From NCBI RefSeq assembly GCF_014773395.1, contig NZ_JACXAF010000015.1:61215-125214 (forward strand): DNA of 64,000 bases. Reading direction: 5' to 3'. Below are positions 20,194-29,465 of this stretch, piece by piece. Origin of the DNA: Neiella litorisoli. GTDB taxonomy: Bacteria > Pseudomonadota > Gammaproteobacteria > Enterobacterales > Neiellaceae. Within the stretch, counting starts at the first letter, position 1. Each line of letters opens with the position of its first letter. The notes beneath the pieces are model-generated. The model searched no databases. It was not told the origin of the DNA and saw nothing but the letters and a program-made list of their open reading frames with translations. A program made the translations under genes and the position numbers.

Positions 20194-20873
20194 TGATCCG
20201 CTTTGATAACGTTGATAAAGTTTACAGCTCAGGTCATCACGCCCTGAAAAATGTCAGTTTTCACCTGAAAAAAGGGGAAATGGCATTTTTGACCGGTCAC
20301 TCCGGCGCCGGTAAAAGCACCTTGCTGAAACTCATTGCCCTGCTCGAACGGCCGAGTCACGGCAACGTCTTTATTAATGGTCATAGCTTAAACACCGTCA
20401 CTCGCCGCAATATTCCATTAGTGCGGCGCGACATCGGCATTATCTTTCAAGATCACCGCTTACTCACTGACCGGCCAGTGTTTGACAATGTTGCACTGCC
20501 ACTAGTTATTGAAGGCTACCCTCATCAGGAAATTCGCAAACGCGTTGCCGCCGCTTTAGATAAGGTCGGCCTGCTTGATAAAGAGCGCTTGCTACCAAGT
20601 ATGCTATCTGGCGGTGAGCAACAGCGAGTCGGAATTGCCCGCGCGGTGGTGAATAAGCCGCCGATTATTCTCGCCGACGAACCAACCGGAAACCTCGATC
20701 CGGCGCTGTCGATGGAAATTCTTCGACTGTTCGAAGAGTTTAATCGGGTTGATGTTGCCGTTCTCATCGCAACGCATGACTTAGGTTTGATTGCCCGTAT
20801 GCGCTATCGCACCCTGACCTTGCGCGACGGCCACATGATCAATGATGGCCTCATCGCGGAGCATCAACTATGA
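20193..20873 (+). CDS. ftsE: Cell division ATP-binding protein FtsE
   Basis: 226-residue ABC ATPase. Walker A is [14 protein letters not shown], the signature is [14 protein letters not shown], Walker B is [12 protein letters not shown] and the switch His is in ATHD. With FtsX it forms a type VII (mechanotransmitting) ABC complex at the septum that drives periplasmic EnvC and thereby amidases. It overlaps ftsY by one base and ftsX by four (ATGA). envC is in this window at 24508-25638. Confidence 0.96.
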
Positions 20874-21850
20874 GTTTGTTGTTCGAACGCCGCGCCGGTG
20901 CCACTGACCGCAAACTGTCCCTCGGCCAGCGCATTGCAAGTTGGTGGATCAGCCATATGCGCCAAGCCACTGCCAGTTTGGGTGATTTATGGCGGACGCC
21001 AGGGCCAAGTTTGATGACCATGCTGGTGCTCGGTTTTAGTTTGTCATTGCCCGCCGCTTTTTATTTGGTCAGTAAGAACGGTGCGCAAGTGGCGGCCAAC
21101 TGGGACAACCCCGCTCAAATCTCGGTATTCCTGAAAAAGAATGTCGCAATCAATCACGTCGAAAAACTGGTGGCTGAACTGCAACAATGGCCGACCGTTA
21201 ATCAAGTGGATTGGTACAGCAAAGACGATGCCTTGATCGAATTTAAAGAAACCTCGGGATTCGGTAACGCGTTAAATTACCTCGACAGTAATCCACTACC
21301 TGATGTTTTGGTGGTAGAGCCAGCGGCAGCGCAGCAAACCGCATCAGCAGCAGAAGCACTGGCCAATGAGTTGCGCCAGCTAGATGCTGTGGCCATGGTG
21401 AAACTCGATATCGAGTGGCTAGAGCGGCTCAACGCGATGGTTTCCGTTGTCGAAGATACCCTCATCGCGTTGGCCACACTGCTATGTTTTTCCGTTGTGC
21501 TGGTGATCGGCAACACCATTCGGCTGTCGATTGTCAGCCGCAAAACCGAAATCGAGGTAATGAAGCTGGTCGGTGCCACCGATCAGTTCATTCAGCGGCC
21601 ATTTCTCTATGCTGGCGTTTGGTATGGTGTGTTTGGCGCCTTTTTGTCATGGATTGTTACAACTCTGCTGCTTTGGTGGATTGAGAGCGCCATCAACACC
21701 CTAACCCAGCTTTACGACTACCCCATAGTGCTCGAAGGCTTACAACCCAATGAAAGTCTGTTTCTGGTGATCATCGCATCAGGCATGGGCTTGCTGGGAT
21801 CCTGGCTGTCGGTGCAGCAACATATTCGAGCCATCGAGCCGACCTCATAA
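20870..21850 (+). CDS. ftsX: Cell division membrane protein FtsX
   Basis: 326 residues. The cytoplasmic N-terminus is followed by TM1 (about 45-65), a periplasmic domain (about 70-190) that in E. coli contacts EnvC, then three more membrane segments in the FtsX/MacB core (LIALATLLCFSVVLVIGNTI, GVWYGVFGAFLSWIVTTLLL, SLFLVIIASGMGLLGSWLSV). It passes FtsE ATPase movements across the membrane to regulate cell-wall splitting. Last gene of the ftsYEX operon. Confidence 0.94.
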   Translation: MSLLFERRAGATDRKLSLGQRIASWWISHMRQATASLGDLWRTPGPSLMTMLVLGFSLSLPAAFYLVSKNGAQVAANWDNPAQISVFLKKNVAINHVEKLVAELQQWPTVNQVDWYSKDDALIEFKETSGFGNALNYLDSNPLPDVLVVEPAAAQQTASAAEALANELRQLDAVAMVKLDIEWLERLNAMVSVVEDTLIALATLLCFSVVLVIGNTIRLSIVSRKTEIEVMKLVGATDQFIQRPFLYAGVWYGVFGAFLSWIVTTLLLWWIESAINTLTQLYDYPIVLEGLQPNESLFLVIIASGMGLLGSWLSVQQHIRAIEPTS

Positions 21851-21927
21851 CCACACCGCGAATTGTTCACAGAATCACCCGTCAAGCCGCGCCACCACTC
21901 AGCTTTTACGACAAATGGAACCATCCG

Positions 21928-21956
21928 TTGCAAATTAAGTCTCAGTTAGGTATAGA
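21928..21956 (+). promoter_or_regulatory. Candidate vegetative promoter of rpoH
   Basis: TTGCAA (21928-21933), 17-base spacer, TATAGA (21951-21956). Each box matches four of six consensus bases. Transcription would begin near 21963, inside the CIRCE palindrome. Confidence 0.45.
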
Positions 21957-21962
21957 TCGTTT

Positions 21963-21989
21963 TTAGCACTCTCTGCGTACGAGTGCTAA
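21963..21989. promoter_or_regulatory. CIRCE operator (HrcA-binding site) upstream of rpoH
   Basis: TTAGCACTC, nine bases, GAGTGCTAA: an exact match to the CIRCE consensus. The arms extend to 11 bp (21961-21971 and 21981-21991). It ends 38 bases before the rpoH ATG and overlaps the likely start of transcription, where HrcA would repress. Confidence 0.85.
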
Positions 21990-22027
21990 AATTAGCCCTA
22001 ATTCGATTCGACGAGGTCAATCAGCAC

Positions 22028-22885
22028 ATGAGCATTTCTTCTTCAATGGCACTCACTGTTCCACAAGGTGGCTTGGATGGTTACATTCAATCCGTCAACA
22101 GTATGCCTATGCTCACCGCCGAAGAGGAGCGGGAGCTTGCCCATGAATTACAGGAAACCGGCTCTTTGGAAGCGGCGCGCGCATTAGTCATGTCGCACCT
22201 GCGTTTCGTTGTTCACGTGGCGCGCGGTTACTCTGGCTATGGTTTGCCACAAGCCGACTTGGTCCAAGAAGGCACCGTTGGTTTGATGAAAGCGGTCAAG
22301 CGCTTTGACCCAACGGTTGGTGTTCGCTTGGTCAGTTTTGCCGTCCATTGGATTAAAGCCGAAATTCACGAATACGTCCTGCGTAACTGGCGCATCGTAA
22401 AAGTGGCAACCACCAAAGCGCAACGCAAACTGTTCTTCAATTTGCGCAAAAACAAAAAGCGTTTGGGATGGTTCAGCCAAGCTGAAATTCAAACCGTTGC
22501 CGATGAACTGGGTGTTAGCACCAAAGAAGTGGTCGAAATGGAATCTCGCATGAGTTCCCACGATCAATCGTTCGATTTGGCCAATGACGAAGATGACAGC
22601 GCCACTGGCTCCTACGCGCCAGTGCTGTATCTAGAAGACAAATCGTCAGATGTCGCTCAACACGTTGAAACCAGCAACTGGGAGCAGCATGCTTACGGCG
22701 CCTTGACCGAAGCGCTGCAATCACTAGACGAGCGCAGTCAAGACATTGTTCGCTCTCGCTGGTTGGACGAAGATAACAAGGTGACGCTGCAAGAATTGGC
22801 TGACAAGTACCGAGTCTCCGCAGAACGTGTTCGCCAGTTAGAAAAGAATGCGATGAAAAAGTTGAAAGCTGCGATGGCTGCTTAG
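22028..22885 (+). CDS. rpoH: Heat-shock sigma factor RpoH (sigma-32)
   Basis: 285 residues from the ATG at 22028 (GAGG 11 bases ahead; length matches E. coli RpoH). Region 2 includes [20 protein letters not shown] and [20 protein letters not shown]. The RpoH box QRKLFFNLR is present. Region 4 ends with [20 protein letters not shown]. It directs transcription of chaperone and protease genes. It follows ftsX as in other gammaproteobacteria but is preceded by a perfect CIRCE operator, suggesting double control of the heat-shock response. Confidence 0.97.
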   Translation: MSISSSMALTVPQGGLDGYIQSVNSMPMLTAEEERELAHELQETGSLEAARALVMSHLRFVVHVARGYSGYGLPQADLVQEGTVGLMKAVKRFDPTVGVRLVSFAVHWIKAEIHEYVLRNWRIVKVATTKAQRKLFFNLRKNKKRLGWFSQAEIQTVADELGVSTKEVVEMESRMSSHDQSFDLANDEDDSATGSYAPVLYLEDKSSDVAQHVETSNWEQHAYGALTEALQSLDERSQDIVRSRWLDEDNKVTLQELADKYRVSAERVRQLEKNAMKKLKAAMAA

Positions 22886-22901
22886 CCACTGAGCTGCATA
22901 G

Positions 22902-22928
22902 AAAAAGGCGCTTTAAGCGCCTTTTTTT
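22902..22928. terminator. Bidirectional terminator between rpoH and panM
   Basis: 11-bp stem AAAAAGGCGCT / AGCGCCTTTTT with TTA loop; T runs on both strands serve both convergent genes. Confidence 0.92.
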
Positions 22929-22949
22929 GTGGGTGCAATTTGACGGCTA

Positions 22950-23348
22950 TCACCAGGCCTTGAGCCAACGACCATGCCCTTGGTCGCTAAACCCAAGCGC
23001 GGTCAAAAAGCCATATTGTTGTAATTGTGGGATCGCACCATCTTTGCCGGCGACCACCGTCTCCTTATCAGGATAGGCAGCAATGGCTTGTTCCAACAAA
23101 TAACGCCCAACACCCCGTCGGCGAGTGGCTTCTCGCACCACCAGCCAATCAATATGCAGTTGCTGTTGGCGGCTTGATAGTAATAACAAGCCGATGTATT
23201 TGGCATTAAACGTTGCTAGCCAAACATCCGATTGCTGCTCCTGCAGCCAAGATTCGATATCATCAACCCCTTCAGGTAAGGGTAGTTTTGCCAGATCCTG
23301 ACAAAGTGCGGGAGTAATTTGCTGCAATGGCTGCACAGATAGACGCAT
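22950..23348 (-). CDS. panM: PanD maturation factor PanM (PanZ), GNAT fold
   Basis: 132 residues. The acetyl-CoA-binding motif VVREATRRRGVGRYLLEQAI is nearly that of E. coli PanM (REVTRRRGVGQYLLE), and the gene lies next to rpoH as in E. coli. PanM binds aspartate decarboxylase PanD to trigger its self-cleavage and couples beta-alanine/CoA synthesis to acetyl-CoA level. The family does not act as an ordinary acetyltransferase. panD is not in this window. Confidence 0.87.
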   Translation of the reverse strand: MRLSVQPLQQITPALCQDLAKLPLPEGVDDIESWLQEQQSDVWLATFNAKYIGLLLLSSRQQQLHIDWLVVREATRRRGVGRYLLEQAIAAYPDKETVVAGKDGAIPQLQQYGFLTALGFSDQGHGRWLKAW

Positions 23349-23389
23349 GGTGACTCTCTAAAACAAGTGTAACAACGAAAGCTGAATAA

Positions 23390-23659
23390 ATGGCCGATAC
23401 TAATTTTGCTTGCCGCGCCGGTTGTGGCGCCTGCTGCATTGTACCTTCGATTACCTCTCCGATCCCAGGAATGCCACAAGGTAAACCGGCTGGCGTGCGC
23501 TGTGTTCAGTTGGATGAATTGAATCGCTGCAAATTGTTTGGTCAGCCCAGCCGACCACAGTTTTGCCTCGACTTCAAAGCTCGGCCCGATACCTGCGGCA
23601 ACACGGACCAATTTGCATTTGATCACTTAAACCAGCTCGAACAGGCGACTCAACCCTAG
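23390..23659 (+). CDS. YkgJ-type cysteine cluster protein (YeiW-like)
   Basis: 89 residues with six cysteines in the CxAGCGACC ... CVQ ... CKLF ... FCLDF ... TCG arrangement of the UPF0153/YkgJ family, which is thought to bind zinc or an iron-sulfur cluster. Cytoplasmic; function unknown. Divergent from panM with 41 bases between the starts. Confidence 0.83.
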   Translation: MADTNFACRAGCGACCIVPSITSPIPGMPQGKPAGVRCVQLDELNRCKLFGQPSRPQFCLDFKARPDTCGNTDQFAFDHLNQLEQATQP

Positions 23660-23751
23660 CGATTTGAGAAATAGCGCATTGTATGAGTAGATTAGCATTG
23701 TTAACATGAAAGCTAAGCGTTCATAGAAGCAACCCAACGGACGGATATTAC

Positions 23752-24135
23752 ATGTCTCACACTCTCTGGAGAAAAGTTGTCAAGTTAGCGGCCAAGGACT
23801 TTGCCTGCTTTCTCATGGCGACCGATGACAAACAGCGCACGGTGACGCTGGAAGCCATGCTTGGTTGCCGTAACCCCAACGCTGAGCCGGTCGATCGAAT
23901 TTATTTTGGCTGGCACGCCGTTTATGCCATGCCAGAGAATGAACTCACCCAAGTCGAATTGCTCACCGGTAGTTGCCACAGCTTAGGCCAGTGGAACACC
24001 AAGGACTTGTCAGCCGACGAGATGACCATCATTGCTGAACATATGACGGAGCTACTCACGGAGTGGCAACAAAAGCTGGAGCAATTAGAAATTCCTTATA
24101 GCTTTGAGCAGGTTGCCTCTGCCGCCAATCAGTAG
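23752..24135 (+). CDS. Hypothetical protein
   Basis: 127 residues, no recognised family. The sequence is soluble and slightly acidic, with an N-terminal amphipathic part (HTLWRKVVKLAAKDFACFLM), a central WHAVYAMPENELTQVELL segment and a C-terminal helical part rich in Glu/Gln. GGACGGA precedes the ATG and a strong terminator follows, which supports a real gene. Confidence 0.7.
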   Translation: MSHTLWRKVVKLAAKDFACFLMATDDKQRTVTLEAMLGCRNPNAEPVDRIYFGWHAVYAMPENELTQVELLTGSCHSLGQWNTKDLSADEMTIIAEHMTELLTEWQQKLEQLEIPYSFEQVASAANQ

Positions 24136-24145
24136 GCTCAAACAA

Positions 24146-24184
24146 GCATAAAAAAACGCCGCTATTTGCGGCGTTTTTTTATGC
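24146..24184. terminator. Bidirectional terminator at 24.16 kb
   Basis: 17-bp perfect stem (24146-24162 with 24168-24184), loop TATTT, containing ACGCCGC / GCGGCGT flanked by seven A and seven T. It serves the 127-residue gene on plus. On minus, the stop codon of the 48-residue gene lies inside its arm. Confidence 0.93.
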
Positions 24185-24325
24185 AAGCTTCAAGCTTTCT
24201 TCGGGGTCTTCAACCACCCCTTGTTGGTTGTCCTGATCTAATGCTGCAATCATCGTGAGCATATCTCCCAATGTGTTGGTCGGCGATTGGGTCTGCTCAT
24301 CTGTCATGTTGCGCGATTCAAGCAT
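24179..24325 (-). CDS. Small hypothetical protein (48 residues)
   Basis: Starts at the ATG at 24325, with AGAGG six bases upstream. The peptide is acidic and soluble (MLESRNMTDEQTQ ... EDPEESLKLA), with no signal or membrane segment and no recognised family. Its TAA is within the terminator stem. Upstream on the same strand lie a perfect CRP site and a perfect FNR box, which supports a regulated transcript. It could encode this peptide or be mainly a small RNA of about 200 bases. Confidence 0.5.
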   Translation of the reverse strand: MLESRNMTDEQTQSPTNTLGDMLTMIAALDQDNQQGVVEDPEESLKLA

Positions 24326-24384
24326 GGATAACCTCTGGCATTTGATGAAGAGTAAGATGCTCTGACAGAACATTACTCGGGGAT

Positions 24385-24400
24385 GTGAATTAACTCACAA
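24385..24400. promoter_or_regulatory. CRP-binding site (perfect core) upstream of the 48-residue gene
   Basis: TGTGA-ATTAAC-TCACA, ten of ten core matches. Its centre is about 67 bases before the ATG of the 48-residue gene, compatible with a class II position if transcription starts near 24351. Confidence 0.7.
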
Positions 24401-24457
24401 AATGAATGGGAATACCAGTAAAAATAATACCGAAAAATAGACAACCGCACTTGACAT

Positions 24458-24471
24458 TGATAAAAATCAAG
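24458..24471. promoter_or_regulatory. FNR-type box upstream of the 48-residue gene
   Basis: TTGAT-AAAA-ATCAA, exact match to the FNR/ANR consensus TTGAT-N4-ATCAA. It is 72 bases upstream of the CRP site, in the gap between the small gene and the end of envC. Confidence 0.65.
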
Positions 24472-24507
24472 TATGTTTAATTGTTGTTATTAGCGCTTAC
24501 AAATCAG

Positions 24508-25638
24508 TTACTTACACCATGAAGCCGGATTAACTGGCGCTCCTTGGTGACGCATTTCAAAGTACAGGCCGGCACTGGTTTGTCCACCGCTTTGCCCAAC
24601 CAGCGCAATGGTATCTCCCGAGCGAACTTCATCACCAGCTTGGAGCAATAAGGTCTGCGCATGACCATACAAGCTCATGTACCCCTTGCCGTGGTCCAAA
24701 ATCATCACCAGCCCCATACCTTTCACCCAATCGGCAAATAGCACTTTACCGTTGGCAATTGCCCTGACATCGTCGCCAGCTTGGCCATCTATTAACACGC
24801 CTTTCCAGCGGATTTGACCGTGACGACGACTATTATACTTGTGCTTAAGCTTGCCTTTCGTTGGCCACTTCAGCGCGCCTTTTTTTAAACCACTGAGCTT
24901 GATTAAGCTGCGAGTTTTAGCCGATTCATCCAGTAATCGACGCAACTCTTGCTCACTGGATTGCAACTGGGCAATGCGCTCTTGTTCAGAGCTAATCTGG
25001 CGGTTCAGCGCCCGAATCGCCTGCTGTTGTCTGGTTTCTTGCGTTTTCAGTAGCTGTTGTTCGGCAGACTGCTGGCCGAGTAACTCTTCCAGTTGGCGCG
25101 CGTTGGCCAATAAATTTTGATCGACCTGCTCGAGCCGGTGTTGGGTCTGGCGAATCGCTTCCAGCGCCGCAGCTCTGGCATTATTTAGGTATTCAAAGTA
25201 GGTCAGGGTTCGTTCGATAGTGGCGGGATCTTGCTGATTCATCAGCATCGTTAGGTAATCATGACGACCTGCCAAAAAGTGACTTTCAAGTTGTGCAGCT
25301 AAGACTTCTTGCTGTTCAGCTCGTTGCAGCTCCAATTGACTGCGTTTCGTTTGGAGATCGCGTTGCTGGGCTTGATTATCTTTGATTCGGCTGCGAGTTT
25401 GATGCAGCTCTTTGGCTTGGGCTGCAACATCCAGCTCGACGGAGCGCAACTCGGCCTGCGCCCGTTTTTGTGCCTGCTGTTGTTTGCTCAGGCTGGTTTT
25501 TCGCTTCTCAAGCTCTTGCTGAACTTCCTTGAGCTGACTGCCCTGAGGCTGCTCCGAGGCAACCACCGCAGTTGTGCAGCTCAACAGCAGCAGGCCAGCA
25601 ACGAGGCTGGCCTGATAACGAGAAGATAATAACGGCAA
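24508..25638 (-). CDS. envC: Murein hydrolase activator EnvC
   Basis: 376 residues. A signal peptide (1-28) is followed by a long coiled coil rich in Gln, Glu, Arg and Lys (about 33-245) and a C-terminal LytM/M23 domain (about 255-376) with the MSLYGH segment. The coiled coil docks on FtsX. The LytM domain, degenerate in E. coli EnvC, activates septal amidases AmiA/AmiB. Here the N-terminal metal-site region reads KLKHKYNSRRHG, consistent with a non-catalytic domain. It follows gpmI by 12 bases, the conserved gpmI-envC order. Confidence 0.93.
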   Translation of the reverse strand: MPLLSSRYQASLVAGLLLLSCTTAVVASEQPQGSQLKEVQQELEKRKTSLSKQQQAQKRAQAELRSVELDVAAQAKELHQTRSRIKDNQAQQRDLQTKRSQLELQRAEQQEVLAAQLESHFLAGRHDYLTMLMNQQDPATIERTLTYFEYLNNARAAALEAIRQTQHRLEQVDQNLLANARQLEELLGQQSAEQQLLKTQETRQQQAIRALNRQISSEQERIAQLQSSEQELRRLLDESAKTRSLIKLSGLKKGALKWPTKGKLKHKYNSRRHGQIRWKGVLIDGQAGDDVRAIANGKVLFADWVKGMGLVMILDHGKGYMSLYGHAQTLLLQAGDEVRSGDTIALVGQSGGQTSAGLYFEMRHQGAPVNPASWCK

Positions 25639-25650
25639 CTAGATTAAACC

Positions 25651-27195
25651 TTATTTCAGATTAACTAGTACCTTGCCGGTCATTTCTGGCGGCGTTTCCA
25701 TACCGAGCAAGCTCAGCATAGTTGGCGCCAGATCGCTAAGCTTACCGCCTTCAACCAACTCCGCTTCGCGACCGAAGTAAATCAAAGGAACCGGCTCGCT
25801 GGTGTGAGCGGTATGCGCCTGACCAGTTGTTTCATCACGCATTTTCTCAGCATTGCCGTGGTCTGCGGTGATCAAACACTCGCCACCGACTTCATCCAAC
25901 GCATCAACTACGCGACCAATACAGTGATCAACCGCTTCACAGGCTTTCACTGCCGCATCAAAGCTACCGGTGTGACCAACCATGTCGCCATTCGGGTAGT
26001 TACAAATGATGACGTCATATTTGTTGCTCTTAATCGCTTCAACAAACTGGTCGGTTAAATCTTCCGAGCTCATTTCTGGCTGCAAGTCGTATGTAGCAAC
26101 TTTCGGAGATGGAATTAAGATCCGATCTTCACCTTCAAACGGGTCTTCTTTACCACCGTTGAAGAAGAAAGTGACGTGCGCGTACTTTTCGGTTTCAGAA
26201 ATACGTAGCTGCGTTCGACCATGGTCGGCCAACCACTGGCCCAGCACGTTGTTCAATTTTTCTGGTGGGAATGCCACCGTGGTGTCAATGTCTGCGGCAT
26301 ATTCGGTCAACATGACAAAATCGCACAGCGCCGGCACTTTAGCGCGCTCAAAACCATCAAACGGCTGGTCAACAAATGCGCGCGTGATTTCACGAGCACG
26401 GTCAGCACGGAAGTTCATGAACACAACGGCATCGCCATCGTTAATCGCGGCATCGGCTTCGCCATCAGCTTTGATCACACTCGGAGCAACGAATTCATCG
26501 TTTTCATCACGCTCATACGCCGCCAGCAGACCTTCAACTGCCGTCGGGTAGGTGTAATCTGTTTTTGCCTCGGTTAACAGCTCGTAGCACGACTGCACAC
26601 GCTCCCAGCGCTTATCGCGGTCCATGGCGTAAAAGCGACCACACAATGACGCAATGCGACCTTTACCAAGTTCTTCGAATTTAGCAGCAAAGCGTTCCAA
26701 AGTTGCTTGGGCGCTACGTGGTGGGGTGTCTCGGCCATCGAGGAAAGCGTGCAGATAAATCTGCTCGGCACCGCGCTCTGCAGCCAATTCAACCATTGCC
26801 ATGATGTGGTCTTCGTGGCTGTGAACACCACCTGGCGACATCAAACCCATAATGTGAACGGCTTTGCCACCGGCCACTGCTTTGTCAACAGCGCCAGTTA
26901 GTGCCGCGTTTTCGAAGAACGTACGCTCTTCAATGGCTTTGGCAATGCGGGTTAGTTCTTGATACACCACTCGGCCAGAGCCGATATTGATGTGGCCGAC
27001 TTCCGAGTTACCCATTTGGCCATCAGGTAAGCCAACATCTAAACCCGAACCAGAAATCAGACCACTGGCGTAGTGGGCTGCCAATTTGTCTAAATTTGGG
27101 GTGTTGGCGTGGTTAATGGCGTTACTGGTGTCATCCTCGCGATAACCCCAACCATCAAGGATGATTAGGGCCAGCGTTTTCTTTTGATCACTCAT
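25651..27195 (-). CDS. gpmI: 2,3-bisphosphoglycerate-independent phosphoglycerate mutase
   Basis: 514 residues. Interconverts 3- and 2-phosphoglycerate in glycolysis with two Mn(II) and a phosphoserine intermediate. Residues 1-20 hold [13 protein letters not shown] (metal Asp). The catalytic serine is Ser64 in [33 protein letters not shown] and ITADHGNAE with AHTSEPVP follow as in the family. Length equals that of E. coli GpmI. Upstream of envC in an operon. Confidence 0.97.
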   Translation of the reverse strand: MSDQKKTLALIILDGWGYREDDTSNAINHANTPNLDKLAAHYASGLISGSGLDVGLPDGQMGNSEVGHINIGSGRVVYQELTRIAKAIEERTFFENAALTGAVDKAVAGGKAVHIMGLMSPGGVHSHEDHIMAMVELAAERGAEQIYLHAFLDGRDTPPRSAQATLERFAAKFEELGKGRIASLCGRFYAMDRDKRWERVQSCYELLTEAKTDYTYPTAVEGLLAAYERDENDEFVAPSVIKADGEADAAINDGDAVVFMNFRADRAREITRAFVDQPFDGFERAKVPALCDFVMLTEYAADIDTTVAFPPEKLNNVLGQWLADHGRTQLRISETEKYAHVTFFFNGGKEDPFEGEDRILIPSPKVATYDLQPEMSSEDLTDQFVEAIKSNKYDVIICNYPNGDMVGHTGSFDAAVKACEAVDHCIGRVVDALDEVGGECLITADHGNAEKMRDETTGQAHTAHTSEPVPLIYFGREAELVEGGKLSDLAPTMLSLLGMETPPEMTGKVLVNLK

Positions 27196-27373
27196 GCTAG
27201 CGTTTCTCTTGTACCTTCAATGAATTAAAACTTCTGCCAGATGTTTCGGTGGCAAACACATGGCGTCGAATTTTGCTTCCTTTTGTTGGCGGTTATTATG
27301 ACACAAATCAGCTTAAGGCAACGAGTTGAAAAATGCGCCAGATAAACGGGTGCTCCCGATTCAATAATCTATG

Positions 27374-27379
27374 TATAAT
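27374..27379 (+). promoter_or_regulatory. Candidate -10 box (TATAAT) upstream of yibN
   Basis: Exact TATAAT about 72 bases before the yibN ATG. The -35 region is poor, so the call is tentative. Confidence 0.35.
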
Positions 27380-27450
27380 CCGTTGGCGATTTTCGCCGCA
27401 GCCAATGGTGCGCGGCGGAATAAGTTTTCACCCTCATGAAGAGAGACACG

Positions 27451-27879
27451 ATGGATCAACTAATTGAATTCGTATCAGCCAATCCACTACTCAGCGGAGC
27501 TTGGATCATTTTGGCCGGTATGTTGATTTACAGTTTTATTGGCGGCCGTTTTCGGGGCTATCAGTTGGTTTCTCCTCACGAGTTAACCATGCTGGTCAAT
27601 CGAGATAACGCCACCGTGGTTGATATTCGTGCAGTAGATACCTTCCGTAAGGGCCACATTGCTGGAGCAAAGAACATCGTTGCGTCGAAGATCACAGAAA
27701 GCAACCGTTCAGAGCTTGAAAAGCTAGCAGGCAAACCCATTATAGTTGTGTGCGAGGCAGGAATGACGGCAAACAAAGCCTGCGCGACACTTAAACAATT
27801 GGGACTGGAAAACATTTATAGCCTGCGCGGCGGCATGAATGAATGGCGTCAGGCCAATTTACCAGTAGCCAGCAAATAA
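27451..27879 (+). CDS. yibN: Rhodanese-like domain protein YibN
   Basis: 142 residues from the ATG of MDQLIEF (GAGA just upstream; matches E. coli YibN N-terminus); an ATG five codons earlier (27436) is possible. One membrane helix (about 13-33) is followed by a rhodanese domain with VVDIRAVDTFRKGHIAGA and the loop VVCEAGMTA containing the catalytic-position Cys. It may carry sulfane sulfur or act near the membrane; E. coli YibN is placed beside secB. grxC, found between them in E. coli, is absent. Confidence 0.9.
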   Translation: MDQLIEFVSANPLLSGAWIILAGMLIYSFIGGRFRGYQLVSPHELTMLVNRDNATVVDIRAVDTFRKGHIAGAKNIVASKITESNRSELEKLAGKPIIVVCEAGMTANKACATLKQLGLENIYSLRGGMNEWRQANLPVASK

Positions 27880-27938
27880 CAGATTTCTAAAATTGATTCG
27901 TTGGCCCGTTGGCCAACGCCAGAATAAGGTAACCAACC

Positions 27939-28442
27939 ATGTCAGAAGAAGTAAAAGCAAACGGCAGCGCAGCGCCTGAAGCACCTCAGTTCGCCATCCA
28001 GCGTTTGTATATCAAAGATATTTCATTCGAATCGCCAAATGCGCCAGATATCTTCCAAAAAGAGTGGAAGCCAGAAGTTAAATTGGACTTGGATACCAAG
28101 AGCCGCAAACTGACTGACGATGCTTATGAAGTTGTACTGTCGCTCACCGTCACCACCAACGTTGGTGAAGAAGTGGCGTTCCTATGTGAAGTACAACAAG
28201 CGGGTATCTTCGGTATTGGCGAAGTGAACGAAGCCCAGCTGGCTCACATGCTCGGTTCATTCTGCCCGAACATCCTGTTCCCATATGCTCGTGAAGCCGT
28301 TACCAACCTAGTCACTCGTGGTACCTTCCCACAGTTGAACTTGGCACCGGTCAACTTTGATGCGCTGTTTGCTTCATACGTTCAGAAGCGTCAGCAAGAA
28401 GCGCAAGCGGCAGCCGCTGCAGCAAGTAGCAGCGACGCTTAA
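27939..28442 (+). CDS. secB: Protein-export chaperone SecB
   Basis: 167 residues with the SecB core: [66 protein letters not shown] and [15 protein letters not shown]. The tetramer keeps preproteins unfolded and hands them to SecA. The C-terminal tail is Ala/Ser-rich and ends acidic. It is followed 5 bases later by gpsA, the conserved order. Confidence 0.97.
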   Translation: MSEEVKANGSAAPEAPQFAIQRLYIKDISFESPNAPDIFQKEWKPEVKLDLDTKSRKLTDDAYEVVLSLTVTTNVGEEVAFLCEVQQAGIFGIGEVNEAQLAHMLGSFCPNILFPYAREAVTNLVTRGTFPQLNLAPVNFDALFASYVQKRQQEAQAAAAAASSSDA

Positions 28443-28447
28443 TCGCA

Positions 28448-29461
28448 ATGCCAACGCCAGCAATTACGGTACTCGGAGCGGGCTCATACGGCACCGCTCT
28501 GGCTTTGCTGATAGCCCGCAATGGCCACCAAACGCTGCTTTGGGGCCATGAAGCCGATCACGTTGAACGCCTCCAAGCCGACCGCGAAAACAAAGAGTTT
28601 TTGCCCGGCGTTGAATTCCCCGAGACACTGTCCGTTACCAATGATATTGCCGAAGCCGCGAGCGCCTGCAATACCATTTTGGTGGTGGTGCCAAGTTTTG
28701 CATTTGCCCAAGTGTTGCAGCGGATTCAACCCCATTTGCAAGCTGGCGCACGGGTTGCCTGGGCCACCAAAGGTTTAGAAGCAGACACCGGCCGCTTACT
28801 CGGCGACGTGGCGAAAGAACAGTTGGGCGATAACATCCCGCTGGCGGTTGTTTCCGGCCCGACCTTTGCGATGGAAATTGCCAAGGGGCTACCCACTGCA
28901 ATTGCGGTCGCCGGTGAAGATGATCAGCTCGATACTGATCTGGCCGACTTGCTGCATTGTCCGAAGCGTTTTCGGGTCTATCGCAATGATGACTTTATTG
29001 GCTTGCAACTTGGCGGAGCGGTGAAAAACGTCATTGCCATTGGCGCCGGTTTAGCCGATGGCATGGGTTTTGGCGCGAACGCTCGCACGGCCCTCATCAC
29101 CCGCGGACTAGCAGAGCTGACCCGACTGGGCGTTGCTCTTGGGGCAAAACCAGAAACCTTTATGGGCATGTCTGGCCTCGGTGATTTGGTGCTGACCTGC
29201 ACTGATAATCAATCTCGCAACCGCCGCTTTGGCTTGGCATTAGGCCAAGGCAAAACGGTTGAGCAGGCTGCTGAAGATATTGGCCAAGTGGTTGAGGGTT
29301 ATCGCAATACCAATGAGGTGTACCGATTGTCTCAGCGACTCAATATTGAGATGCCAATTGTTGATCAGGTTTATCAGGTGCTTTATCAAGGTAAACCGGC
29401 ACAACTTGCTGCCGTTGACTTGTTAGCTCGCGAGCAAACCAGCGAAGGCAAAGCAGGCTAA
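28448..29461 (+). CDS. gpsA: Glycerol-3-phosphate dehydrogenase [NAD(P)+] GpsA
   Basis: 337 residues. Reduces dihydroxyacetone phosphate to sn-glycerol-3-phosphate for phospholipid synthesis. The NAD(P) fold starts [20 protein letters not shown]. Also visible are [18 protein letters not shown], the catalytic-Lys segment [20 protein letters not shown] and the substrate-site [11 protein letters not shown]. Downstream cysE, usual in E. coli, is missing; the next gene is a convergent diguanylate cyclase 4 bases away. Confidence 0.96.
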   Translation: MPTPAITVLGAGSYGTALALLIARNGHQTLLWGHEADHVERLQADRENKEFLPGVEFPETLSVTNDIAEAASACNTILVVVPSFAFAQVLQRIQPHLQAGARVAWATKGLEADTGRLLGDVAKEQLGDNIPLAVVSGPTFAMEIAKGLPTAIAVAGEDDQLDTDLADLLHCPKRFRVYRNDDFIGLQLGGAVKNVIAIGAGLADGMGFGANARTALITRGLAELTRLGVALGAKPETFMGMSGLGDLVLTCTDNQSRNRRFGLALGQGKTVEQAAEDIGQVVEGYRNTNEVYRLSQRLNIEMPIVDQVYQVLYQGKPAQLAAVDLLAREQTSEGKAG

Positions 29462-29465
29462 GCGC

